DNA of 64,000 nt from Macrostomum hystrix. Taxonomy: Eukaryota > Platyhelminthes > Macrostomidae. Each line of letters opens with the position of its first letter. The stretch's first letter is position 1. The translations under genes were made by a program, and so were the position numbers. The notes beneath the pieces are model-generated. The model saw only the letters and a list, made by a program, of their open reading frames with translations. It searched no databases and was not told the DNA's origin. The DNA lies in the NCBI GenBank assembly GCA_950097015.1, contig CATNEN010000034.1, positions 4,868,001 through 4,932,000 on the forward strand, given 5' to 3'. Positions 1 to 12,112 of the stretch are shown here, piece after piece.

Positions 1-473
1 AGTGTGCGACAGTTTAGGCCATAGACATGTCGCCTGGGATGAAGAAGTAAAGCAAATCCCACACACAGAGCAATCGATCGACAGAAGGCTTCCTAGACAC
101 TCTGTGGAGTTTGTCAGCGCGTGAAGAAAGTTGGCCATAGACTGCTTGCTCTATGTCATTCTGTCACTTTTTTATTCGACCTGTCTGTGCTAAACGGCAA
201 GCTGTTCCGAGCCACTCCAGAATAAAAAAATACGGTGAAACAGAAAATGTTGCAGAGATTCCCAGCTTTCATTTGCACTAATTTTCATTTGAAACGGATG
301 GAAATTATGGATACTAGAAGCAACAGAAGCACAAGACTGTTAGACAGTATAGATTTTCGAATTGTCGAAAGGAATTAGCTGTTTTTTAAGTAAAGTTCGA
401 ACATTTTTAGCACCAGATTTTTTGTTAGGAAATATACATCGCTCAGCTACACTACCTGGTATTTTCAATTTAG
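1..473. other. Non-coding, probable intron 5' of the PCC-domain exon
   Basis: I see no convincing exon here. The stretch is AT-rich and ends in a good 3' splice site (pyrimidine-rich tract, then TTTAG at 469-473), so it is probably the last intron of the gene whose final exon starts at 474. Earlier exons would lie outside the window. Confidence 0.45.
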
Positions 474-728
474 TCCGAGTTGCTGCAGCGCCACATGGAG
501 ATAGTGTCCCTCGTTGGCACCATTAGTCGTGGTGGAGACTCCTGTCATTTGCACATTTGTCTTTCCGATGAGCACGGTCGTACTATTGGCGGTCATCTGC
601 TTGGCGAAGATGTTGTCTATACAACTGCGGAGATCGTGTTGGGTAGTCACAGTGGTCTTGTCTTTACCAGGGAGTCAGATCCGGCTACAGGATTTCCTGA
701 ACTAATTGTTACCCAAACTAATTTGTGA
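474..728 (+). CDS. PCC (DUF296) domain protein, last exon
   Basis: The reading frame SELLQRHMEIVSLVGTIS... runs 84 codons to a TGA at 726-728. The segments EIVSLVGTIS, CHLHICLSD, GRTIGGHLL and VVYTTAEIVLG are the C-terminal half of the PCC/DUF296 fold, known from plant AT-hook proteins and from small stand-alone bacterial and animal proteins. The N-terminal strands of the domain are missing, so this must be a 3' exon. The acceptor AG at 472-473 leaves the frame open. An in-frame ATG at 480 is probably internal. AATAAA follows at 862-867. The biochemical role of animal members is not established, so no function is given. The family call is fairly sure; the exon start is inferred. Confidence 0.7.
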   Translation, partial: SELLQRHMEIVSLVGTISRGGDSCHLHICLSDEHGRTIGGHLLGEDVVYTTAEIVLGSHSGLVFTRESDPATGFPELIVTQTNL

Positions 729-861
729 CCGCTGACTGGTGTTTTTAAAGGTTGCATATTTTGTTCCGTTTTTTGATATATTGACTTTCTTGGCGCTATT
801 GAGTTTGAAAGTTTACTTATTTTATATATTTTTGTTTTAATGCTCGATTTTTTATCTGTGC

Positions 862-867
862 AATAAA
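862..867 (+). terminator. AATAAA polyadenylation signal of the PCC-domain gene
   Basis: A canonical AATAAA lies 134 bases after the stop codon of the PCC-domain exon, on the same strand. Confidence 0.5.
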
Positions 868-3622
868 TAGTTTTTAGAAGCTACGGACAAAAATCCACTG
901 TCAGAAGCGCTTGATTTTTTGGAAATTCAGAAACAAAGAATAACAGCACTGTGTTTTATGTATCTGTTGAATTTTCTATTTAGTTGTACTCTCTGTTGTG
1001 CTGAGGCAGCGTGACCAATTTAAGATCAGAGCAATAGTGATTTGAAAGGTTGAAAAACGCGAGGCTTGAAGAAGCGTGCGCGCACTAATATATATTTAGA
1101 CCATCACGTCAACAAATAACAGCAAAACCTCCCAGCCAATCAGAACGCGCCACGCGCGCTTACACTCAAGGCGGCATGCAAGCCGCATACACAACACTCC
1201 ACTTGTGAATGGATTCTAGACACAATTGTTTCATCATTAAATCTATTAACATATATAAGCGCTAAATAATTGAAAATCCTACCGGTGGTATATGCATTCA
1301 CAGCCTTCGCCTGTGAACAACAATTATTACCAGTTGATGTTTAATTACAAATCGAAGGCCTAACTTTAAATCCAAAGAAATAAATCCAAAACTTGGTGCC
1401 TAAGCAGATATTTTAGCAGATATTTTCGCTATGCCGATTTTTAATTATGGCTGCAAATGATTAAAATTATCACTAGCTACCTTGAGATTATGATGCAATG
1501 AGATAACAGATTGTCGCAATGACAATACTATAAAGTTAGGCCTACTGTGTAATTACGACAAAGCTGCAATCAGACAAGTGCATTAAGATTTGATGCGCAA
1601 TAACATGAAATCATAGTATACTGAAATTAGAAAAAAATTACCTGCTTTAGCTCTGAGGAAATCGTCTGGCTTCTGAGGTAAGTCTGGATTGGTTAGGTTT
1701 CCAACAAGTGGGATTTTAACTAAGGTGTATAACTACTGGGTTGCTTTTATAGTTAGGATTGAAAAAATGTAGCGAAGTTAGGAAACAGTGAGGAATTTAT
1801 AACAGCAGTTGCTGCCCTCGGAGGGGTTAAAACTTAATAGTAATAGTTATCTATATACGAGTTAGTTATCTAACTCGTAGTTATCTATAATAATAGTTAT
1901 CTATAATAATACTGATGTACTTAAATCCGGCGCCGTTCCATGGACTAGAATACTATAGAGTATAGAATTCTAGATGTCTTTAAACATTTAATTTATTTTA
2001 TCAAAGTTATAAATTTTATCCATGAATCCTTATGCAAGCAAACTATTTTAAATAAATTAACACAAGCTATTTACTCTGCAATTCGACGTTTTCTCTTCAC
2101 AGTAGCATATTAAGGGGTAAAACAGCAGCAACAACAAAAAACGCAGCCCGATAGGAAAAGTTTTAGGGGTGCATCAAGGAATGATCCCCTCCTCTCCACT
2201 ACCCAAACGATTATCATCCCACACATTTTTACACATTTCAATCACATGAATGATGCTGTTACACTTTTGAATTCGAATGAATTCTTTGTTGTTAAAACGA
2301 ATTCCCCCGAAGGACTGGGGCGCGGATCAGTTTCGAGAAACTCTACCGCTGAATTTTAAAATATATTTGACCGAGTTAATTAAAAATTTACAAGCGATTC
2401 GATCTGGATAATTTACGAAAATTGAAAATAGAACAATAAAACAATAAAACAATAATTCAATATTTGGCAATATTTAGGCATGCATTGGGAGATAAAAAGG
2501 GAGAATATACAGGGGGAATCCCGCACAAAGAGGGGATCTAATAAAAAAGGGAAATCTAAAAGGCATGCATGCAGGAATATTTGTGAGCGCAATTAAAAGC
2601 TATTTGAATACTTGTTAAAGAAATATAGAAAATTAAAGTAGTAAATTGAAACATAAAATGCGAATTTAAAAACATTTCTAGGCAATCGAATGAATTCTTT
2701 AAGAGCGTGAAAAATATCGTTCCTAGGGAACGGTTTGCTTTTTTAAATAAAAACAAATTAAATGTACAATGTACAATTGTACTTACAATAGTTAAGTTTA
2801 ATACCCCTTAAAATTAGTTTTTTTAAGCACACTGACTTGGAAACTAAATATATACAGAGCAATGTAATCCACTCATTCAAAATTCTTGCCATCCTTGTTT
2901 CGTCATGTTGATTGTGTATGTGTTTACATATACCTCATCGTTAGTACCCGTGAAGAATATTTGAGTAATAACTATTAAGAGTATTGTCACCTAACACCAA
3001 GTCTATTTTTGCGCATTATTATTACCACGTTTGACCTCGCCAGAAAATCTGATTCGATTTCTACTCATTATCACATTCTGAAAAATGGATGATGTGGTAT
3101 GTAAAAATACAAAATGTCTTTCTTTTTTTTACAATCTGAATCAATAGTTTTTTAGCAACTCTAATGCATAGCATAAAAATAGAATGATATCGATAGCATA
3201 GACACTATAAATAAAATTATAGAGTAATAAATAGAATAGAAGAATTATAGAATAAAAAAATGTTTATTAAAATATTAAAATGTTTATAACTTAACATTTT
3301 AATTAGAACTACTATCACTTAGCATTTTGGCACCTCTAGCTATTTCTCTGATTGCGAGCAGTGTGACCAGTACTTTTTAGCTATCAATCCTCTAGTTTTG
3401 CATGTTTATTTTAAAAAATAAATAATGGCTATAATGGCTTTCTTAGATTGCTGCAAGTAAATAAACAATATTATATGAGTTTTTAAATGATGTGGCAGTG
3501 CATGGCTAAGGCTATGGCCAAAACCATAGGGTTTGGATTAGAGTTTACTAATCTTAGCACTCTTACTTCACTCTCTCTACCTTGTATCTATTTCTAAAAA
3601 AACTTATGGCCATTCCATGTAA
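868..3622. other. AT-rich intergenic stretch, no gene seen
   Basis: There is no open frame with recognisable protein content on either strand. A short run of degenerate TAGTTATCTATA repeats lies near 1845-1910. The rest looks like unconstrained AT-rich spacer up to the target-site duplication of the Merlin element. Confidence 0.5.
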
Positions 3623-3630
3623 CTAGGACA

Positions 3631-4835
3631 GGCTATCCTGCATTTTTGTTCGTTAAATTATTTTTTCATATGGAATTAATTTTACATGATCTCACGAGTT
3701 CAGCACAGGCAATAAAAAATATTATGGGACATACAGAACACCCGAAAAGTTTAAGAAAGTTTGTTATAGTCAAGTCAGTTTAAACGTTAGTCTCCAGATT
3801 ACAGTGGGTAGTAATGGCTCATCCAGTACAGAAAGTTGCCAAAATGATGCTCATTTGGGTAGAGCCGGCGCCACAGGAACTCCTGCAGGTGCGACTCGAA
3901 GAGCCCATCGCTGGTACCGTGCCCCTGACGTAGCTTGGCCTTGCAGTGTGCCCAGCTGCCCTCGATTATGTTGGTGTGCACTGTTGGGTCCTGTGGGTCC
4001 ACGAAATTGAGTTGATGGTTGACACTCGCATGGTTGAAGCCCATGGCAGCAAGGCCGTTGTGAGACTGCCATCCGTCAGTGATGACTGGGGAACCGGGCA
4101 GGATGTACTGCTGCAGAATAGGCAGCAGTGTTTCGGCACGTCAATTCTCAACCACCACCATCATGCATTTGTTACTGCCACGCTCTACCATTCCAAGCAC
4201 CCAGTGGCCCTCATGATAGTTGCCGACATGGTACTTGCGGTGGAAGAATTTGCTCTCGTCCACCTCCACTTCAATGTTCGGGCCACCAAGCTGCATTGGG
4301 TGGTCAATGAGTACCTGGGCACACACATCGCGGCAGAAGTTGGCCCAGTCAACACTGGTATGCGGCTGCTGGATGTCACTCTGCAGCATGATGTCCTTCA
4401 GTGGTGTCTTCAGTGCCCACCAGTACACAAAGTCCACCAGTTGGTTAAGCGCTAGGTGGCTTCTCTCGAAAAAGGAGCCCTTCCTTATGGACTCCTGGCC
4501 GTGACACTCCTTGCAAGCCCAAGCCCAGCCATCCACATACTGGTCACCCTGACGATGCTGAAGGCGCATTTGAGGTGCAGCAGGGCAATGGCACCGACGC
4601 TCGTTTGACAGCAACCGGTATTTGGCCAGCCAGCGCATCAGAGACAGTGTGTCAGTGGTCAAAAGAGCCAAGTCCCGCATCCTTATGAGCGGCAGGTCGC
4701 TTAGTTCCGTAGTAGGTCTTATCTCAGCTGGTGGGATGATAGTAGTGGGAGCAGCTGGACGACCCGCCATGTGGATGTGCAGTGTGGCTGAAAAAAATGA
4801 AAAAATAATTTAACGAACGAAAATGCAGGATAGCC
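3631..4835 (-). mobile_element. Merlin-superfamily DNA transposon, 1205 bp, nearly intact
   Basis: The element has 39-bp terminal inverted repeats beginning GGCTATCCTGCATTTT that differ at one position between the two ends. It is flanked by a perfect 8-bp target-site duplication, CTAGGACA (3623-3630 and 4836-4843). It carries one minus-strand transposase gene that fills most of the interior. Length, 8-bp duplication and an IS1016/ISXO2-type DDE transposase are the hallmarks of Merlin elements, known from many invertebrates. The near-identical ends and perfect duplication point to a recent insertion. Confidence 0.93.
3799..4770 (-). pseudogene. Merlin transposase with one in-frame stop
   Basis: One continuous frame of 323 codons, interrupted once by TGA at 4141-4143. 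The N-terminal part has a Cys/His-rich segment (CHCPAAP, then CKECHGQESIRKGSFF) typical of ISXO2-like transposases. The catalytic core follows: VEVDESKFFHRKYH gives the first Asp, PVITDGWQSH the second Asp (just after the stop), and HTNIIEGSWAHCKAKLR the Glu. All three acidic residues are therefore present in the frame. The protein would excise and insert the surrounding element. With the stop it yields a 209-residue product lacking two catalytic residues, so this copy is probably non-autonomous. It starts at the ATG at 4770, just inside the right terminal repeat. Confidence 0.92.
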
Positions 4836-5019
4836 CTAGGACAATGAAGCAAAAAAATAGAATTCACTAATTCAGCAATTTATTGTAATTTTCTTCATTA
4901 AATTCCTTAATGGATAAAAAAACTGACTGATCAATATAGAGATAGAAAAAATGTGTTTTTGTCTGCAATTTATTACTATCTTATATAGACACTCATTGTT
5001 TTGTTATGATACTTGACTT

Positions 5020-5425
5020 AATTAATTTGACTACTTTTATTTATCGGTGTAAATAAAATTGACACACGTGTGAATTTTCTCTGCACAGAGTTTACCACGC
5101 TAAAAACTGCATTGTAATGTGTGAACAAAACAATGCAGTTTTCAAAGTGGTTTTTAATGAGGGAAATGCCGTATTGAACCAATTCATTTAATTCATTTAA
5201 TATATCACATGTCAAATACTCAATGCAGTATTTATATATTACTTTTGATGTGGTATTTTTAATATACAACTTTTAATGCAGTTTTTGATGCGGTTTTCAA
5301 TGCAGTATTTATATATGATTTTCAATGTGGTTTTAAATGAGGTATTTATAAAAGACTTTTGATGTGGTTTTCAATGTGGTATTTATATACACCTTTTGAT
5401 GCAGTATTTATAATTTGTCAGCTGT
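5020..5425. repeat. Degenerate AT-rich minisatellite (TATTTATATA / GATGTGGTTTTCAATG type)
   Basis: Repeated words such as TTTTGATG(T/C)GGTTTTCAATG and GTATTTATATA recur at irregular spacing. The same sequence family occurs in inverted orientation at 19260-19490. Confidence 0.7.
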
Positions 5426-5460
5426 CATGAAATATGATTAAGTCAAAAGAGGGATCAGTG

Positions 5461-7020
5461 TCACAGGGCGCACTTGAGGGCCTGTGCATCAACAAAGGCT
5501 GTGCTACTGGCAGAGTCTGGAGTGCCGGCATCATCCAGCAGGCAGTCGACGTAGTGCCGGGTGCATGCTTGCCCTCGCAGGTAGGGTGCTTGTACAGTGA
5601 GCAGCAGGACTTCCTGCACCAGCTCTGGGCAGTACGACTCGGCGCGGATGACATGGCCTGCGAGCTGGAGTTGCCGATGGCACAGAAGTTGGCTTGGCTG
5701 GGCCAGGCTGGCACGGCGGTAGAGTGCCGCATTGGAGACTCGCTGGTCACCAATCTTGAAGGCAGCACGCAGCAGGCAAGCGTGCGCTGCTTCGACCTGA
5801 TGTTCAAGTGAGTCCGTCAGCATCCAGGTCTCGGCGTTGTACAAGAGGACAGTCTCGATCACTGCCCGGAGCAATGCTGCCCTCTGACGGTCAGGTAGGG
5901 CCTCGGACTGCAGAACAGTCCTCACGCAATGGAATGCCGCCCATGCAAGCCCGCGGCGACGCCGCAAATCGTCACAAGCGTTCGGTACCAGACCGCCGAG
6001 GTTGACGAACTGCTGGCATCTTGGGAGCTCAGTTGCCTGCCCATCAGTACCTCGGCAGTAAATTGCTGCCTCGATGTCGCCCGGCACGCAGAGCACTATG
6101 GTCTTCTGCGTGTTGACCACCAGGCCTACGCTCGCCGCAGCACCAACCAGCCTGTCCAGCTGGCGCTTGGCGCTGAGCGCCCTCGACGGTCGAGGACAGC
6201 AGGGCGAGATCGTCGGCGTAGCCAAGCACGCTGAGCCGTTTCTCCGTTTGACGTCGACCCACACGTCGCCGCAGCAGAAGGCCATCGTTGTCAGTCGGAA
6301 GAGCAGTTCGCAGCACCCAGTCAAGCACTAGGATGAACAGGAACGGCGCCAGCGTGTCCCCCTGGAGCACCCCGGAGGATGTCTCGAAGAAGTCCGATAG
6401 GCCGTCCTGAGTTGACACAGCAGCAGTTGTGTGTGTCGCAAGACACAGCGACAGCTCTGCTGCAGCCTCTGTCCGATCAGCGCGCCGACTCCTCCACGAC
6501 CACGATGGTCCGCTGATGAGTAGTGGAGAGTCCATCCGGCACCCAGGTCTTCGCAGTGGAGCCCTGGTTCCGCCCTGATGGACACCTCTTGCAGCGCGAT
6601 GACATCGCAGCTCAGGTTGTGCGCTAGCTTCGCCAGCAGTCCTCTCCGCCAGGTGGCTCTGAGGGTGCGGCAGTTCAGCGTCCCGACCCTGAGCGTGCCC
6701 TGTGGTATCGCTGATTCTCGGTGTTGCTGAGTCAGTTGGTCCCCGGCGCCACCCGGAAGATCCATTGGACCGCGGAGAGTTGCGGCTCGGCGAGCAGCGC
6801 CACGCTGTCGACCTCGCCGATTGCGCTCACGACGTCGTTCAACTCGCCGCCGGGCGCTGCGCTGCCCCCGCTTGGTCCTGCCGCTGTTGGCCGCCGCAGC
6901 AGTTAAGCGCGGCTCACCGACTTCACCACTGGGAGGTCCCAGCATATACTTGCACCGGAGAGCAAATATAATAAGTCTGCAATTATAATAAGTCTGCAAA
7001 TTTTTTAATGCACTTGGCAC
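5461..7020 (-). mobile_element. RTE-like LINE retrotransposon remnant, internally deleted
   Basis: Minus-strand frames carry pieces of a non-LTR retrotransposon. Near 6560-6720 is an apurinic-type endonuclease start (GTLNCRTLR, then DVIALQEVSIR). Near 6180-6440 are reverse transcriptase motifs GVLQGDTLAPFLFILVLDWV and GYADDLALLSS (the YADD active site). Near 5650-5900 is a C-terminal part with [20 protein letters not shown]. The rest of the endonuclease and the first reverse transcriptase motifs are missing, and the frame shifts around 6044-6330, so this copy is dead. The QGDTLAPFLF style and the ETW tail resemble the RTE clade, but the clade call is tentative. A second fragment of the same family lies at 32400-32610. 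Confidence 0.8.
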
Positions 7021-7289
7021 TGAAGCAAAAGAAGTCGAGACTTACTTGGAACACGTAAATAACAAGATCAAATGTAAATAAAAACTCATGGGCAAAATGC
7101 CAACTGAATATAAAAATTGCATTAGTTGTGCCAAGACTTGGCATAAAAGGACATACATATTACCACTTAAAAATGCGTTTGTTGGCAGTCAGAAAATACC
7201 ATGAAAGCCAGAACCTGGTGTAGAAAAAGATTAAATATGGGTAAGGAAATGTAGCTGCAAATTTTTTTTTAATGCACTTCGCACTGAAG

Positions 7290-8030
7290 CAAAAAACAAA
7301 GAAAACGCTATCCAAGAAACGAAACCCCGTCCGACTAGCAAACTGGTGATCCCTGGCTATGAGGTCCTGAGACAGGACCGGGAAAGAAACAAAGGAGGGG
7401 GTCTCTCCTGCACAGCACAGCCTGTCTACCAGCCAAGGGACTGAAACCGAGCCAGCTAAGAAAATGTCTATTACTATCCAGTTCAGCAAAGACTATCTGC
7501 AGGTTCATAATATCTACGTCCCGCCAGCCAGCTCCTGTCCTAGCAACTTATCTTACAATGCCATGTAACATCTTGGTGACTGCACCACAGGTTTGCATTT
7601 CGTCCCTGGAGACTTCAACACTCACAGTTCTCTCTGGCACTCCTCTATCTCTGATGCCAGAGGCAACCAGCTTGCTGACGATCTCCTTGAGACTAATCTG
7701 GCCATCCTCAATGAAGACTGCATCCTCCCAGCTACCTGGGCCAAAGTTATCCCGCTTCCAAAAGCCGGGAAGGACTCCAGCCTCAGCCCTGGGTACCGGC
7801 CAATCTCTATTTTGTCCCCCGGCCGTTAAGATCCTGGAAAAAATGCTACTGCCACCTTTTCAAAGAACCCTTAAGCTTCCTGAGTGGCAGAAAGGCTTCA
7901 AGGGGCCCTTGACCATCAAACGGCCTTCATTTTTTTCAACCATACCAAACTCCTGTCTATGATTAACAACACTAATCTCCCGGGGACTCGAGTCAGATGG
8001 ATGTTTGCTTATCTCCGCTGGTCGCTCGGT
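7290..8030 (+). mobile_element. Jockey/CR1-like LINE remnant with internal deletions
   Basis: Plus-strand frames hold endonuclease pieces (AIQETK, GYEVLRQDRERNKGGGL near 7310-7400; HFVPGDFNTHSSLWHSS at about 7594-7645). These are joined directly to reverse transcriptase pieces (WAKVIPLPKAGKDSSLSPGY near 7740-7800, then KLLSMINNTNLPGTRVRWMF near 7950-8010). GDFN-HSSLW and VIPLPKAGKD--GYRPISIL are classic Jockey/CR1 motifs. Several frameshifts and missing blocks show it is a fossil. It is a different family from the LINE just upstream. Confidence 0.8.
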
Positions 8031-8892
8031 TTCGGTGGATGCTCACTGGCTTCCTTCATTTCAGCAGCTCTCGTGAGGTGGTCTGGGTCATCGTCGTTTC
8101 TAATAAGTATTATGAAAGTACGCACACGTAGTTTTGGTATGATACGTCAGAATTTATCTGCTAGGACCAGAATTATCTGATTCTGTGGCGACCTTCCAAA
8201 ACATGACGACAGATTAGAAACAGGAGAAACAAGTCTAGTTCACTGACACTAGCTCTTGGCTAGGCTTAGTCGGCTTAATTGCTAGTAAAACAGCTACATT
8301 AGTTAGAAGATTACCGACCAACAAAAACAACTTTCAAATCGAATATACTCACGCGAACCGTCGACAGAAGCCGCACTGCCATGTAGGAAGCTCAAGGCCG
8401 TCGGCCGGAAAAACCAATGCACTCAACGTGAGCCCAAACGTGACACGAGTCACAAAAGATCTGTCATGATTAAGTGTGGAAGCGATCAATGCGTGGTTTC
8501 TTTATTGTAGTATTCGCTGCTGCGTAACAGTTTCTCAAGGTTTAAAATATCACGGTTCTTGTTCCTGTTTCTAAAAATATGCCAGTGTAAAAAAGAGATA
8601 CAAAAATGTAGGAAAAATGCTATAATATAGTTTTTAAGAAAACACACAATATATTAAATAATGTAGTCAGTAACAACACTAGACCAGATATAAGACATAG
8701 CATATATTGCTAAAGTATATATAATAGAGTATGACCAAGCCTTGATTTTGGTCGAGTCTAGTACTTGGTTGAGTATTTCGAGGTCAAGTTGAGTAATTCA
8801 AGTCAAATTGTCATGTAGTAGTAGATGTATAGAGGATAGAGCCTAATTACAAATCTTCCTCTCTCTTGGTAGCGTATCACTCGGCAGAAGCG
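8031..8892. other. Spacer without recognised genes
   Basis: Frames are short and carry no protein motif I recognise. The stretch is AT-rich and ends at the 8-bp target-site duplication (8893-8900) of the P-like element. Confidence 0.45.
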
Positions 8893-8964
8893 GTTTTATC
8901 CACAGACCAAGTAATATAACCAGACTGCGCACAGGAGAGAGAGGGGCGTGTCAGTTTTGGGTCT

Positions 8965-9270
8965 ACGAGGTTTGCCAGCCGGAAGGTTGCCAGCCGAAGG
9001 TTGCCAGCCAGAAGTTTGCCAGCCAGAAGTTTGCCAGCCGAGAGGTTTGCTAGCCGGAAGGTTGCCAGCCAGAAGTTTGCCAGCCAGAAGTTTGCCAGCC
9101 GAGAGGTTTGCTAGCCGGAAGGTTGCCAGCCAGAAGTTTGCCAGACGAGAGGTTTGCCAGCCGAGAGGTTTGCTAGCCGGAAGGTTGCCAGCCAGAAGTT
9201 TGCCAGCCGAGAGGTTTGCCAGCCGAGAGGTTTGCTAGCCGGAAGGTTGCCAGCCGAGAGGTTTGCCAGT
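8965..9270. repeat. Left MULE terminal array, 15-16 bp units
   Basis: About 19 units of three interleaved variants: GTTTGCCAGCCGAGAG, GTTTGCTAGCCGGAAG and GTTGCCAGCCAGAA. They form one arm of the element's inverted terminal repeat and may be multiple transposase-binding sites (inference). Confidence 0.88.
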
Positions 9271-10189
9271 TTGTCCCATTCCCCACATTATTCAAGAGTT
9301 TGACTCAACTCCCTCTCCCCTCCATTTAACCGTTTCAGCGTTGCTTACTTTCAGGTAGACAATCAGAAAAGCCAGACGTGACTATTCAGGAAAACATTCT
9401 CCTTTCTATTTCCAGATCAGCTAGTTTCTCAAAAAACTTCAACGAGCCAGCCGTGTCCCCGAGCCCTTATTTCATATTGATTTCGATTGAGAGGACGAAA
9501 TTATGCTGCAGAAAAATGTAACAGTAATTATCTTCAGGAACTCAGAACCCCCACCCCCTATCGTGAGTTCCCAAAAACAAAAAAGACAGAAAATGGTATT
9601 ACAATTTTTTACAGACTCTTGTATAAAACTATTATTACTGCTTTATTACTACGCTATTACACATGATGGCACGTGCAAAGAGTTGGAACTGTTTGAGAAA
9701 AAATACAACTCAATACAGTAAAAAGAATTCGGTGCAACAGCGCAACAAAATGTTTCTGTGTAACTCAAGCCGGGAAAAACTGTATTACAAAAAGCAGCAC
9801 CACAAAAAGGTAGTTAAGCATTCGCCATCATCAGCTTCTGGGCAAAAGCGACTCTAAAAGTTGCTAGTGCTTACTTGTATTAAGTATAATTCATCCTTCT
9901 TTAATTACTTCGGAACTTTTAAAAGCATTTTCATTATTAAGAGTGCCACCCAAGGCCAAGATAGTAAAAATCAAATATACTAAAATAAGGGACCGAACTG
10001 CAAATGTATGAGAAACTGACAAAAACAGCAGCACCCTGAAAGTTTGAACTCGTCTAAATTGTGCCTCACAATTTGCAACGAATGTGATTATAGAAAGATT
10101 ATCCCCTGGTCTTTACCTGTAAAACAATTATGTCACTATATTTCACCGCAGTATTGACAGCTTGTCATTTGATAAACAATTGCCAGCTA

Positions 10190-11641
10190 TTACTTGCTCA
10201 AGTGATGGGCGATGCCCCTCAGGAAAGAGCGCAACGGAAAGTCAGCTGGCAGTCCACCGTCATTCCAGCGTTGCGTGATGCGCAGGACCATCGCGTTGCT
10301 CTGCGCGTACTTCTGCCTCTCTTGTGGCACTTCGCCCGCGGCAGCTCGCTGCATCAGTAGGCGCTGATGGTCTTGTTCCTTTTTGAGGCAGCTGAGTAGC
10401 CTGAAGACTTGCGGACTGCTGCACGCGAGCACGACTTGAAGCATTCGATGCCAAGCTTCCACACAGTTGTTGGTCCGATGCCGACCCTCAAGCGTGCGCT
10501 GACGGACGTTCCAGACGGCTAGTTCAAACCTTGGTTGCCGCCTCTGGCCATTTGGAAGACGCCGACCAATCCATTGATCCTCAAAGTAATTCGCCACCGG
10601 CGTGAGCTGCTCTGGGAAACCAGGCATCATTATCAGGTCGTCAAACGATGTGGCGACGGAGTCAATGGGCACAAATGGCAGAGCAGTGAGGCAGCGCATC
10701 TAGAGCGATGTTTCCCCATCGTCCTGCTCCAGCTGTTGCTTTGGGCCTTCAGATATGGCCTTGCGGTACACGCACTGCCCTATGTGAAATAGACACCCAG
10801 ACGCGACAATGTCAAAAACGTGCCTGATGGCGTTCATGTGCGCTCGCTCGAAGTCGGCCATCCACCTGATTGGCTGCATGTTTGGTGCAAGATGGAAAAG
10901 CGTCTCGTAAAATCGCTGGTAAGTTTCTTGCGTCTTGTTAGGCAACAAGGCGTATATAAGTGGCCGAACAAACCCATGCCGCTCAACGTGGACTGTCATC
11001 AACTGAGCAAACAAAGTCGGAGAAGCATCGAATGTTCCATCCGAGTAGAAATCACTTGCTTCTTGCAGAAAGCCGAGGCTTTCCTCGCAACCGAAAATCA
11101 GGATCCGATCCGCCGTAGGTCCAGAATCGTGGAGTAGAAACCGCTGTCCATTGTGCTGTTGAAAATCTTCAGGGAGAACCAGCTCAGCTCGACTGGTTGG
11201 TTGGATGGGCAAGCCCTGAACCACTTTACGGGTAGATTGGACCATTTTCTTCAGCGCGGCTTGATTGGGAATGGCGACGGCTGAGGCCTCAGGGAGATTG
11301 TTAGTATTCTCCATGATGATGGTTGTTGTTGGGTTATGAGTAGTAGCAGCTTCTCGCTTCATGCCGCGTATGGCTTCTAGAGCATGAAAACGAGCACCAT
11401 CTGGCCCGTGATTGTGCTGATGCAGCTGCTCAACCTTCATGCCGTCGCGCACATGAATTCGAACGGGGCACGAATCGTGCCGGCCTTGCTCACATTGCCA
11501 GAAACTAAGGGCTTCGTCCAATTTGCTGACCTTTTCGAAAACAAAGTAGTATCCTTCACATGCAAGTTTCGGTTTGCCTCGCTTTGTAGTGGTCGCGCGA
11601 ACCGGTGTTTCGTCCATGATGTCTCTTTCTCTCAAAAGCAA
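10190..11641 (-). pseudogene. MULE transposase with N-terminal FLYWCH zinc finger, one stop codon
   Basis: A single 483-codon frame broken once by TAG at 10700-10702. Residues about 15-80 form a FLYWCH-type finger (KLACEGYYFVF, FWQCEQGRHDSCPVRIHV, HNHGPD). Residues about 190-300 are the MULE DDE core: DFYSDGTFDASP (first Asp), RWMADFERAHMNAI (second Asp), CLFHIGQCVYRK. After the stop, RTNNCVEAWHRML gives the expected Glu region. It would cut and paste the element via the tandem-repeat ends. The stop separates the last catalytic residue, so this copy is probably dead unless the stop is read through. The start at 11641 is the first ATG upstream of the finger. Confidence 0.9.
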
Positions 11642-12112
11642 TGCCTTGCAAAGTCAGACGAAGCTACGAGTATATATTTCGTCCACACACAACACACCGC
11701 CCACCCACCCCTAATCCCTTCACGCAGACAGCCCTAGCGAGTTTTATGACCCCGTGCAAACCAAAGCAACACAGCCCCCCAGTTCAGTCTTTGTCTTAGC
11801 TTAGCCCAGCCCAAGGATCTAAATTTTGGCTCACGTTCCCCTTACTGCGTCCTGCGGATGCTGTGAAGGCCTAAAGATTGGCGGATTTTACACCCTCGGC
11901 CCAAGGCAGCGAAGCTGCGTGAGTCATCCTGCATTGCCCACCCCCCCAAACGCAGGGGCTGTCTCAAGGACAGAAAGCTACCAGCCAATAGGAACTCTCC
12001 CAAGACGAACGCCTGGGCTGTTGGGCTGGGGGAAAGGCCTAAGTAATTTTAACACTTTTCGCCTCGAAGATAGCGAAGACAACGTCAACAACGTCATAGC
12101 AAACTGTCCAGC

